From: Methanospirillum hungatei
GTDB taxonomy: Archaea > Halobacteriota > Methanomicrobia > Methanomicrobiales > Methanospirillaceae
Direction of reading: 5' to 3'
NCBI RefSeq assembly: GCF_020216685.1
Contig: NZ_JAIWNS010000254.1
Span: forward strand, 1-5,264
DNA length: 5,264 nt
Both the position numbers and the translations under genes were made by a program. Below the pieces are notes generated by a model. The model saw only the letters and a program-made list of their open reading frames with translations. It ran no database searches and had not been told where the DNA came from. Below are positions 1-5,264 of this stretch, piece after piece. Positions within the stretch are counted from its first letter, which is position 1. Every line of letters begins with the position of its first letter.

Positions 1-1268
1 TGGCACGCATTCTTACATTACAAGGAGAGGATGTTACCGTTCTGGAGCAGGAGAGACGGCCAGGGGGATTGTGCAGATCCCAAACGACAAAGGGCTTTAC
101 CTTTGATACCGGAGGATCGCATATTATCTTTTCAAGGGATATCGAGGTTTTATCGTTTATTCACGATGTACTTGGTGAAAACAGGGCTGAACGGGTTCGA
201 AATACCAAGATCCTCTATAAGGGAAGATATGTGAAATACCCCTTTGAAAATGCACTCTCGGAACTTCCAAAAGAAGACTGTTACACATGCCTCCATGAGT
301 TTATAAAAACCCTCATCGCTTCGGAGAAAGGGGAATATCAAAATCCGCAGAACTTTGAGGAGTGGATAGTACAGACCTTTGGGAGAGGGATTGCCGATGC
401 ATATCTGATCCCCTACAACACCAAAATATGGAACTATCCCCCGCATCTTATGTCGGCGCATTGGATGGAGGGAAGAGTTCCCCGGCCACCTGTTGAGGAC
501 ATCATCAAGTCTGCGGTCGGAATAGAGACCGAAGGCTATACCCATCAGGCAGTATTCTCATACCCGGTGACCGGCGGGATTGAGGCGCTGATTCATGCCA
601 TGGCGGCCCCTGTCAAAGAGAACATTCTCACCGGATTTCAGGTCAGCTCAATATCCGGACAAGAGGGTCAGTATGTGGTTTCGGATGGAACCCGAACTCT
701 GACAGCAGACCGGATAATCAGCACCATCCCCCTTCAGAATCTCATCCCATGTCTGGATGGTATTCCCGATGAGGTGAGAAAAGCAGTCGCTGACCTGAAA
801 TATAACTCGGTTATGGCAATTGGGATCGGAATACAAGGGATAGTTCCCCCGTATTCATGGGCATATATTCCGGATGCCGGTGCCTCTCTTGCGAACCGGA
901 TCTCATTTCCCTCCAACTTTTCAGATACTACTGCCCCTGAAGGGTGCTCCTCAATCCTTGCCGAGATCACCTACAACGAAGGTGATGAGATATCCCGCAT
1001 GACTGATGCAGACGTTACGGATCATATCATCTCTTCACTCTCTTCTCTTGGTCTTTTCACGATGGACAGGATCATTGCCACACAAATAACGCGAAATAAA
1101 TTTGCATATGTGGTGTATGATCTTGATTATATCAGAAATATCACCATAATCAGGGAACACTTCAAAAACCGCGGCATCCCCCTGGTCGGCCGGTTTTCAC
1201 AGTTTGAGTATCTGAATATGGACGGTATCATCCGTTCAGTTCTGAATTTCGTACAAGGACAGACATGA
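1..1268 (+). CDS. FAD-dependent amine-oxidase/UDP-galactopyranose-mutase-like oxidoreductase, 5' end outside window
   Basis: The reading frame is open from base 3 to a TGA at 1266-1268, giving 421 visible residues. The first visible residues form the end of the FAD-binding Rossmann unit: a beta strand ending in VTVLE (residues 11-15), then RRPGGL (18-23) and FDTGGSH. The dinucleotide-binding GxGxxG motif must lie just upstream of the window. Further family signatures are PYNTKIWNYP (about 137-146), HWMEGRVPRPP (about 153-163), YPVTGGIEAL (about 187-196) and, near the C terminus, GRFSQFEYLNMD (about 396-407), which fits the FAD-contacting end of the fold. No membrane segment is seen. The family includes UDP-galactopyranose mutase, protoporphyrinogen oxidase and uncharacterised oxidoreductases common in polysaccharide clusters. 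Overlap of its stop codon with the next glycosyltransferase start favours a role in glycan or glycolipid synthesis, but the substrate is unknown. The TTG at 69 lies inside the conserved PGGL motif and is not the true start. Confidence 0.86.
   Translation, partial: ARILTLQGEDVTVLEQERRPGGLCRSQTTKGFTFDTGGSHIIFSRDIEVLSFIHDVLGENRAERVRNTKILYKGRYVKYPFENALSELPKEDCYTCLHEFIKTLIASEKGEYQNPQNFEEWIVQTFGRGIADAYLIPYNTKIWNYPPHLMSAHWMEGRVPRPPVEDIIKSAVGIETEGYTHQAVFSYPVTGGIEALIHAMAAPVKENILTGFQVSSISGQEGQYVVSDGTRTLTADRIISTIPLQNLIPCLDGIPDEVRKAVADLKYNSVMAIGIGIQGIVPPYSWAYIPDAGASLANRISFPSNFSDTTAPEGCSSILAEITYNEGDEISRMTDADVTDHIISSLSSLGLFTMDRIIATQITRNKFAYVVYDLDYIRNITIIREHFKNRGIPLVGRFSQFEYLNMDGIIRSVLNFVQGQT
1255..1259 (+). 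promoter_or_regulatory. Weak Shine-Dalgarno-like site for the GT4 gene
   Basis: AAGGA ends five bases before the ATG at 1265, and its AGGA core can pair with the 16S rRNA 3' end. It lies inside the upstream coding region and supports the 1265 start, together with the ATGA overlap. No comparably good site precedes the third gene, so that start may depend mostly on coupling. Confidence 0.45.
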
Positions 1269-2242
1269 AGATCAATTTTGTCGTGGAAGACATGTTTGTC
1301 TTCAAGTATATCGGATGCGCAACCGTTGCACGAACCATATACCGTGGCCTGAAAAAGCAGAATGGTATCAACCTTACCTGGGAGCGGTACAGGTTTCATG
1401 CAGACATCTCACATTACCATACGTTCGGACCGATTGCCCTCCTCAACCGCCGGCTGGCATCAGGTAAAAAGATACTGACCGCTCATTCAACTCCCCGGGT
1501 AAATATCGGGAACCTGGCTCTTAGCAGGACGATTAACAAAAGATACCCCGACATTTACCGGAAATTTGATCACATCATCACCATCTCCGAGGCCTGTGAA
1601 AAGGAAGTACAGGAGATGGTCCCCGACGTTCCGGTCACGAGAATACCAAACGGAATCGACCGGGATTACTTCTCCCCGTCACCTGAAAAGCGGGAGGCAT
1701 TCAGGGATATGTGGGGGATTACACCCGAAGAGCAGGTTGTCCTGACGGTGGCGCAGATAAGTCCGAGAAAAGGGATCTATGATTTTATGACACTTGCGTC
1801 AAAGAATCCGGATACTCGCTTTATCTGGGTCGGAGGTTTTCCATACGGGTTGTTATCCAAAGATTACCTCAAAATAAAAATGATGATGCAACATAAACCG
1901 AAAAATGTCCTTTTCACCGGTTTTGTCCGTGATATTGCAGAGGCATATTGTGCAGCAGATGTCTTTATGATGCCAACCTATGCCGAAACATTCGGGCTTG
2001 CCGTTCTTGAAGCGCAGTCCTGTGGTCTCCCGGTGATTGCACGCGACATCCCAGAATTCCATGAGGTTTACCAGGACTCGGTGCGTTATTTCAGAACACC
2101 TGATGATGCTCATGCAGAACTGTCAGATGAGAAGACGTTGCATGCCTGTGCAGCACGGGCACGAGAATACTCAGCAAAGTATGATATAAAGCAGGTCTGC
2201 AAAGACCATCTTTCCCTGTACGAAGAACTGGTAACATCATGA
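1265..2242 (+). CDS. Family 4 glycosyltransferase (GT-B fold)
   Basis: This 325-residue protein is a retaining GT-B glycosyltransferase that should move a sugar from a nucleotide-sugar donor to an acceptor in the cytoplasm or at the inner membrane face. The acceptor-binding N-terminal half spans about residues 1-135 and includes the TAHSTPR segment (72-78). A hinge-like IPNGID motif (127-132) leads into the donor-binding C-terminal Rossmann domain. That domain shows VAQISPRKG (162-170), with the Arg-Lys pair expected to contact donor phosphates, and E241-TFG to E249, the EX7E motif typical of GT4 enzymes. No signal peptide or membrane segment is evident. It is somewhat compact for the family but appears complete. 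ATG at 1265 overlaps the upstream stop by four bases, and its own stop overlaps the next start in the same way, so the three genes are probably cotranslated. Some GT4 members build glycolipids and others polysaccharides, and the sequence does not decide between them. Confidence 0.9.
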   Translation: MKINFVVEDMFVFKYIGCATVARTIYRGLKKQNGINLTWERYRFHADISHYHTFGPIALLNRRLASGKKILTAHSTPRVNIGNLALSRTINKRYPDIYRKFDHIITISEACEKEVQEMVPDVPVTRIPNGIDRDYFSPSPEKREAFRDMWGITPEEQVVLTVAQISPRKGIYDFMTLASKNPDTRFIWVGGFPYGLLSKDYLKIKMMMQHKPKNVLFTGFVRDIAEAYCAADVFMMPTYAETFGLAVLEAQSCGLPVIARDIPEFHEVYQDSVRYFRTPDDAHAELSDEKTLHACAARAREYSAKYDIKQVCKDHLSLYEELVTS

Positions 2243-2937
2243 TATCCATAGTAATCCCCTCGTTTAATGAAGAAGAGCGTATTGAACGGTGCCTCGCATC
2301 TCTGGCACAGCAGGATTTTCCCCGGCAGGAGTATGAGATCATCGTGGTCGACGGTGGTTCAAAAGATAAGACCCGCGAAATTGCTGAAAAGTATGCAGAT
2401 CTTGTTTTCATCCAGACCAGCCCGAAAGTGGGAGGGGCGAGAAATGACGGGGCATTACGCGCCAGGGGAGAGATAATCGCAACAACTGACGCCGACACGA
2501 TCCTCCCGCCCAACTGGCTGAGCAGGATAAGACAGGACTTTCTGGACCCGGAGGTAGTCATGCTCTACGGACCGGTAAGACCGATTGAGGCGACGATAAA
2601 AAACCGGTTTTATCTCTTTCTTGCCAACAGCTTTGCCCATATAGGGTACCTGACCGGGACAATACTCTTCACCCTGGGATGTAACAGTGCATTCAGGGCA
2701 GAATCATTTAAAAAGGCCGGTATGTACCGGGTTTCAGATGCCGGCGATGACCTTGAGATCGCCCACCGGATGAGAAGAATTGGAAAGGTGAAATTTGATC
2801 GGAAACTGTTCGTGAGTTTTTCGATGCGGAGGTATGATCAGTTTGGTGCCCTCAAGTCGATTTATGAGTGGTTTTATATCGTCTTTCATGGTGGAGATGT
2901 TGAAAAATACCAGTATACCAAACGGGAATACCGGTGA
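2239..2937 (+). CDS. Family 2 glycosyltransferase (GT-A fold), membrane-associated
   Basis: This 232-residue protein begins with ISIVIPSFNEEERI, the hallmark first strand of GT2 enzymes. IIVVDGGSKDKT follows (residues about 34-45), where the Asp binds the nucleotide. The metal-binding DxD is D84-A-D86 within TTDADT. GDDLEIAHRM (169-178) matches the acidic catalytic-base region, and an MRR motif follows near 196-198. A hydrophobic stretch at about 124-147 could be a membrane-embedded or interfacial helix, suggesting a lipid-linked acceptor. This is inference. The enzyme is expected to be inverting, complementing the retaining GT4 partner upstream. The start overlaps the upstream stop as ATGA. 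It is short for a GT2 and lacks a long C-terminal multi-membrane domain, but all core motifs are present, so it is probably complete. Donor sugar and product are unknown. Confidence 0.9.
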   Translation: MISIVIPSFNEEERIERCLASLAQQDFPRQEYEIIVVDGGSKDKTREIAEKYADLVFIQTSPKVGGARNDGALRARGEIIATTDADTILPPNWLSRIRQDFLDPEVVMLYGPVRPIEATIKNRFYLFLANSFAHIGYLTGTILFTLGCNSAFRAESFKKAGMYRVSDAGDDLEIAHRMRRIGKVKFDRKLFVSFSMRRYDQFGALKSIYEWFYIVFHGGDVEKYQYTKREYR

Positions 2938-2943
2938 ATGAGA

Positions 2944-2951
2944 TTATAAAA
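2944..2951 (+). promoter_or_regulatory. Putative archaeal TATA box for the receiver-PAS gene
   Basis: TTATAAAA lies seven bases after the GT2 stop codon in an AT-rich 90-base spacer (2938-3027), about 77 bases before the next ATG. Transcription would start near 2972-2976 and leave a leader of roughly 50 bases. No clear operator or stable hairpin is visible in the spacer. The box matches the archaeal consensus well, but such motifs arise by chance in AT-rich DNA. Confidence 0.45.
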
Positions 2952-3027
2952 CGAGAGTTAATAAACTGGCATAAACAACTGATAATTACAGGTTCACGAT
3001 ACTATTGCACTCCCTGGCAGGCACCCC

Positions 3028-3825
3028 ATGTTTGAGACAAGAAAAAGTCCCCTGACGGAGATACTCGTCGTTGAAGATGATGACATTATAGCAACCCTTA
3101 TCGAGAGATTTCTTATTCAACGTGAGTATGTCGTCTGTGCCAAGGTCGCCACCGGAGAAGATGCACTCTATAAGACGGCTGAACATCTTCCTGATCTTGT
3201 TCTTATGGATATCAATCTTGCAGGAAAGATAGATGGAATCACGGCAACCAAGTTCATCACAGCCATTTTTCACATACCGGTCATCTTTCTGTCAGGTCAG
3301 GATGATGAAACCACCCTTGAACGGGCGACCCTGGCTGAACCGGCCAGTTTTATCATCAAACCATTTAATGCAAAAGACCTCTACTCAAACATTGAGATCG
3401 CGCTGCACAATGATCGAATCCTGAAGAGGTCAAAAGATTACAAAGGAGGGAAGATCCGTCGGATTGCACGTGCAGCCCTATCAGAGCTGGATGCATATTT
3501 CATCCTTGACAAACGAGGGAGAATTGTATTTATCAATCCCTATGGGGAACACCTGTTAAATGTGCACCGGAATGACATTATCTTAAAGCCAATCGGGAAA
3601 TACCTCACCTTTTACGATACCAGGCAGAATACTGTATTTACCGATACTTTTCAGGATGTCATCCGTGAAAGCCTGGTGCTTGGGGTGAGGCAGCATATTG
3701 CCGTAAAGATGAGTGATAATTCATTCAGGCATGTCGTCCTCCAGTCAACTTCTATCAGGGATTCTGAAAATGAAACCATCGGGATGATTGTCAGGATGCA
3801 TATGAAGACAAAAAGTGAGATATGA
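3028..3825 (+). CDS. Stand-alone response regulator: receiver domain plus one PAS domain
   Basis: This 265-residue cytoplasmic protein has an N-terminal CheY-like receiver (about 10-128) and a PAS domain (about 145-258). The receiver shows the acidic pocket E16-D17-D18 in ILVVEDDD, the phosphoacceptor D61 in LVLMDINL, S89 in IFLSGQ at the Thr/Ser switch position, and K111 in IIKPF. All catalytic positions are therefore present and phosphorylation is expected. The PAS part carries the usual YFILDKRGRIVFINPYGE segment (157-174) and could bind a ligand or mediate dimerisation. No DNA-binding, kinase, GGDEF or methyltransferase output domain follows, so the signal probably passes by protein contact. 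No histidine kinase lies in this window. Receiver-PAS proteins of this type are common in methanogenic archaea of the Methanomicrobiales. The ATG has only a weak ribosome site, but no in-frame ATG, GTG or TTG lies between it and an upstream stop at 2983-2985. Confidence 0.92.
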   Translation: MFETRKSPLTEILVVEDDDIIATLIERFLIQREYVVCAKVATGEDALYKTAEHLPDLVLMDINLAGKIDGITATKFITAIFHIPVIFLSGQDDETTLERATLAEPASFIIKPFNAKDLYSNIEIALHNDRILKRSKDYKGGKIRRIARAALSELDAYFILDKRGRIVFINPYGEHLLNVHRNDIILKPIGKYLTFYDTRQNTVFTDTFQDVIRESLVLGVRQHIAVKMSDNSFRHVVLQSTSIRDSENETIGMIVRMHMKTKSEI

Positions 3826-3846
3826 ATACCTTCATTAGTGATGAGC

Positions 3847-3856
3847 TATAACATAT
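3847..3856 (+). promoter_or_regulatory. Putative TATA box of the tRNA gene
   Basis: TATAACATAT begins 23 bases before the mature tRNA 5' end at 3870, which suits an archaeal tRNA promoter with a very short leader. The box lies in the 44-base spacer after the response-regulator stop, so the tRNA can be transcribed independently. Confidence 0.5.
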
Positions 3857-3869
3857 ACTGGCACTTCTG

Positions 3870-3941
3870 GTCCCGGTAGGGTAGTGGATATCCTAGAAGC
3901 CTGCGGAGCTTTTGACCTGGGTTCAAGTCCCAGCCGGGACG
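3870..3941 (+). tRNA. tRNA-Arg (anticodon GCG)
   Basis: A complete cloverleaf can be drawn by hand. The acceptor stem GTCCCGG (3870-3876) pairs perfectly with CCGGGAC (3934-3940), and G3941 is the discriminator. The D arm is GGGT...ATCC. The anticodon stem GAAGC pairs with GCTTT around the seven-base loop CTGCGGA (3901-3907), placing GCG at 3903-3905 to read the arginine codon CGC (and CGU if the first base is modified). The T arm is CTGGG-TTCAAGT-CCCAG. There is no intron, and CCA is not encoded because TCA follows the discriminator, so it must be added after transcription, as is common in archaea. The gene sits at the left edge of the AT-rich pocket with PIN-gene remnants. Confidence 0.95.
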
Positions 3942-3960
3942 TCAGAGCGATTAATTCGCC

Positions 3961-3988
3961 TTTTTCTTTTATAATTCTTTGATTTTTT
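3961..3988 (+). terminator. T-rich archaeal-type terminator after tRNA-Arg
   Basis: Two runs, TTTTTCTTTT (3961-3970) and TTTTTT (3983-3988), follow the tRNA within 20-50 bases with no strong hairpin. Archaeal RNA polymerase typically stops at such oligo-T tracts. The rest of 3942-4041 shows no gene, repeat or structured RNA that I can support. Confidence 0.55.
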
Positions 3989-4041
3989 CGATCATTATCT
4001 TTTTACAGTGCAGATTTTACCGTCTTTGGATTTCGTATTTA

Positions 4042-4206
4042 TTAAACTGGATATAGATATTCTTTGAATTCTTCCAGGGTAATTGTGTTCGCTTTCACAA
4101 ATCCTGCATCTTAAAGATTTTTGGGAACCCGATATTTTATCAGATTCTTATCTGAAGTAATAAACAAATCGCATCCATATGCAAGAGCGTATCCCAGATG
4201 AAAAAT
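4042..4206 (-). pseudogene. PIN-domain (VapC-like) nuclease remnant, C-terminal part with internal stop
   Basis: Read on the minus strand, the frame gives FHLGYALAYGCDLFITSDKNL followed by a short tail ending in VPKNL, then TAA at 4113-4111. In the same frame it continues as DAGFVKANTITLEEFKEYL to a second TAA at 4044-4042. The first block looks like the last strand and helix of a PIN domain, where an (I/V)TSDK-type segment carries the final active-site acid. The block after the stop reads like a natural family C terminus (ITLEEF). The Asp expected just before FHLGYAL is absent (FIF stands there), and everything N-terminal is missing. The frame stays open upstream to an ATG at 4236, but those extra residues (SSTKTSYL) look unrelated and are antisense to the neighbouring remnant. 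No antitoxin gene adjoins it. Assignment is by motif recognition only. Confidence 0.62.
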
Positions 4207-4450
4207 AAAGAGATATGATGTTTTTGTTGATGACATTCTCACCAATGCTCAAATGAAATTATATCGATTATCTCTGGATAAAATATCCAGACTCCTTCAA
4301 ATAATGGCTCAATGGAATTTGGATTTTGATGATGCTTATCAGATGTCAATTTGTGAAGTTTATCCGTGTGATTTGGTAAGTTATGACCGTGACTTTGACA
4401 GAACTCAAATTGGTCGGACAATACCTGAAAAGATCATGTATCAGGAGTAA
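4202..4450 (+). pseudogene. PIN-domain nuclease remnant, C-terminal half only
   Basis: The frame opens after a TGA at 4199-4201 and runs to TAA at 4448-4450. It contains NLDFDDAYQ (D-D-A at 4328-4336) and LVSYDRDFDRT (4376-4405), followed by GRTIPEKI. These are characteristic third and fourth acidic motifs of archaeal PIN-domain ribonucleases, the VapC-type toxin fold. The first beta strand with its catalytic Asp and the N-terminal helices with the conserved Glu are absent. Residues before DFDDAYQ (about KRYDVFVDDI onward) still look like the family, so the break lies near 4204-4210. An ATG at 4253 could give a 65-residue peptide, but it would begin mid-domain and should not form a nuclease. 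No antitoxin gene or ribosome site is seen. The codon use is more AT-rich than in the flanking genes. An unrecognised short PIN-like protein is less likely. Confidence 0.72.
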
Positions 4451-4453
4451 TCA

Positions 4454-4482
4454 AATAAAAAATTTATTTATTTAGTTTTTTT
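4454..4482. terminator. AT-rich, probably bidirectional terminator between PIN remnant and argG
   Basis: On the minus strand, argG is followed immediately by an oligo-T tract (the complement of AAATAAAAAATTT from 4454). On the plus strand, seven T residues lie at 4476-4482. Either tract could stop archaeal transcription, as expected between converging genes. The plus-strand tract overlaps the last codons of argG. Confidence 0.45.
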
Positions 4483-5264
4483 CTAACCAGACGTGCCTGC
4501 AGACCATAATACATGGAATACCCGATAGCATCAGTCTGATCAACGGTTGTCGAATCAAATGAAGCGACATCGATTGAATAGAACGAATCAGGAGAGGAAC
4601 GACCAAGCACGGTCACTGATCCCTTGAATAACCGGACATCAACCGTCCCGTTTACCCGCTTTTGGGTGGTGTCAATAAAGGCATTCAGGGCATCCCAGAG
4701 AGGCTCATAAATCAGACCATAATAGGCAAGCTGTGCCCACTTGGCATCAACACTCTGCTTGAATGCATACTCTTCACGGGTGAGGACAAGACGCTCTAAA
4801 TCTGCATGTGCCGTCAGCAGAACATTCGCAGCCGGGTGTTCATAAATCTCCCGTGCCTTGATACCAAGCACACGGTTCTCCATCATATCATTCCGGCCGA
4901 TACCATGAGCTCCTGCAATCTGGCCCACCGTGCGGATAAGGTCTGCACCTTTCATCCTTTTTCCGTCAAGAGCCACCGGGATACCAGCTTCAAAGGTAAT
5001 TGAAAGGACCTGTGGTTCATCTGGTGCTTTCAGGGGAGAGACCGTCCAGGCATAAATCTCCTCCGGTGGATGAAATGCCGGATCCTCAAGCTTCCCACCT
5101 TCAATAGAACGGCTCCAGAGATTCTCATCAACAGACCAGGGTTTCTCCTTGTCAACCGGAACTGGTATTCCATGCTGTTCTGCATATCCAATCTCCCACT
5201 CACGGGTCATGTTGCGTTCCCGGATAGGAGCAATAACTTCAAGATCTGCTGCACGGAAGACCAC
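4464..5264 (-). CDS. argG: Argininosuccinate synthase, C-terminal two-thirds, 5' end outside window
   Basis: This enzyme joins citrulline and aspartate with ATP to form argininosuccinate, the penultimate step of arginine synthesis in the cytosol. The visible 266 residues show successive conserved family blocks: VIAPIRERNMTREWEIGYA, HGIPVPVDKEKPWSVDENLW, SRSIEGGKLEDP, WTVSPLKAPDEP, then GAHGIGRNDMMENRVLGIK with REIYEHPAA. The last of these includes the tetramer-core and substrate-contact region. The C-terminal part has GTVDVRLFKGSVTVLGRSSPDSFYS and ends RKKLNK. The family is about 400 residues long, so roughly the first 130, including the ATP-pyrophosphatase P-loop, lie beyond the right edge. 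The GTG at the window edge is an internal Val codon. No frameshift or internal stop is present, and conservation suggests an active gene. It is transcribed toward the PIN remnants. Confidence 0.97.
   Translation of the reverse strand: MVFRAADLEVIAPIRERNMTREWEIGYAEQHGIPVPVDKEKPWSVDENLWSRSIEGGKLEDPAFHPPEEIYAWTVSPLKAPDEPQVLSITFEAGIPVALDGKRMKGADLIRTVGQIAGAHGIGRNDMMENRVLGIKAREIYEHPAANVLLTAHADLERLVLTREEYAFKQSVDAKWAQLAYYGLIYEPLWDALNAFIDTTQKRVNGTVDVRLFKGSVTVLGRSSPDSFYSIDVASFDSTTVDQTDAIGYSMYYGLQARLVRKKLNK

Noticed and set aside
734..970. Minus-strand open frame inside the oxidoreductase gene
   Set aside because: It is a shadow of the conserved plus-strand coding frame, with no motif or ribosome site of its own.
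2091..2561. A long minus-strand open frame across the GT4/GT2 junction
   Set aside because: Both plus-strand genes here have strong family motifs; the antisense translation is low-complexity and Ser/Arg-rich with no domain signature.
3920..3941. Duplicate of the tRNA 3' end as an attachment site in this window
   Set aside because: I could find no second copy by eye, so an att pair cannot be claimed here.
4140..4155. Inverted repeat TCAGAT-TCTT-ATCTGA as a regulatory hairpin
   Set aside because: The stem is only six weak pairs and lies within the PIN-like codons of the minus-strand remnant, so chance is likely.
4111..4236. A 41-codon minus-strand frame starting with ATG at 4236 as an independent small gene
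   Set aside because: Its first residues are antisense to the plus-strand PIN remnant, no ribosome site is evident, and the rest matches only the tail of a PIN domain.
4239..4421. A minus-strand frame antisense to the plus-strand PIN remnant
   Set aside because: It shows no recognisable motif, whereas the opposite strand carries clear PIN acidic motifs.
4253..4450. The 65-codon plus-strand frame from ATG 4253 as an intact small gene
   Set aside because: PIN-like similarity extends upstream of this ATG, and the domain lacks its N-terminal catalytic half, so a remnant is more likely.
1..5264. CRISPR array or insertion sequence
   Set aside because: No regularly spaced direct repeats, no transposase-like frame and no paired terminal inverted repeats were seen.

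Overview
The window looks archaeal and most resembles a mesophilic methanogen of the Methanomicrobiales, perhaps a Methanospirillum-like organism. This is inferred from TATA-like promoter elements, T-rich terminators without strong hairpins, a tRNA gene with no encoded CCA, a response regulator fused to a single PAS domain, and the overall protein style. No species can be proven from the sequence alone.

Positions 1-2937 hold three plus-strand genes joined by two 4-base ATGA stop/start overlaps: the 3' part of an FAD-dependent oxidoreductase related to UDP-galactopyranose mutase and protoporphyrinogen oxidase, a GT-B family 4 glycosyltransferase, and a GT-A family 2 glycosyltransferase. This arrangement implies one translationally coupled operon that makes or modifies a glycoconjugate, such as a surface polysaccharide, glycolipid or glycan. 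The acceptor and sugars cannot be read from sequence.

After a 90-base spacer with a TATA-like box, positions 3028-3825 encode a stand-alone receiver-PAS response regulator. A complete tRNA-Arg(GCG) gene follows at 3870-3941 with its own TATA-like element and a T-rich tail.

Positions 3942-4463 form a visibly AT-rich pocket with no intact gene. It contains two different decayed PIN-domain (VapC-type nuclease) genes placed back to back. The left one lies on the minus strand and the right one on the plus strand. Each retains only its C-terminal half, and both lose family resemblance at the same point near 4204-4210. This suggests one deletion or rearrangement removed both 5' halves. It is the most unusual structure in the window.

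From 4464 to the right edge the minus strand carries the C-terminal two-thirds of argininosuccinate synthase (argG), a conserved arginine biosynthesis gene. It converges on the PIN remnants across a short AT-rich, probably bidirectional, terminator.

No CRISPR array, insertion sequence or intact mobile element is visible. I see no convincing new multi-gene system. The most promising leads are the glycan operon and the PIN scar beside the tRNA.
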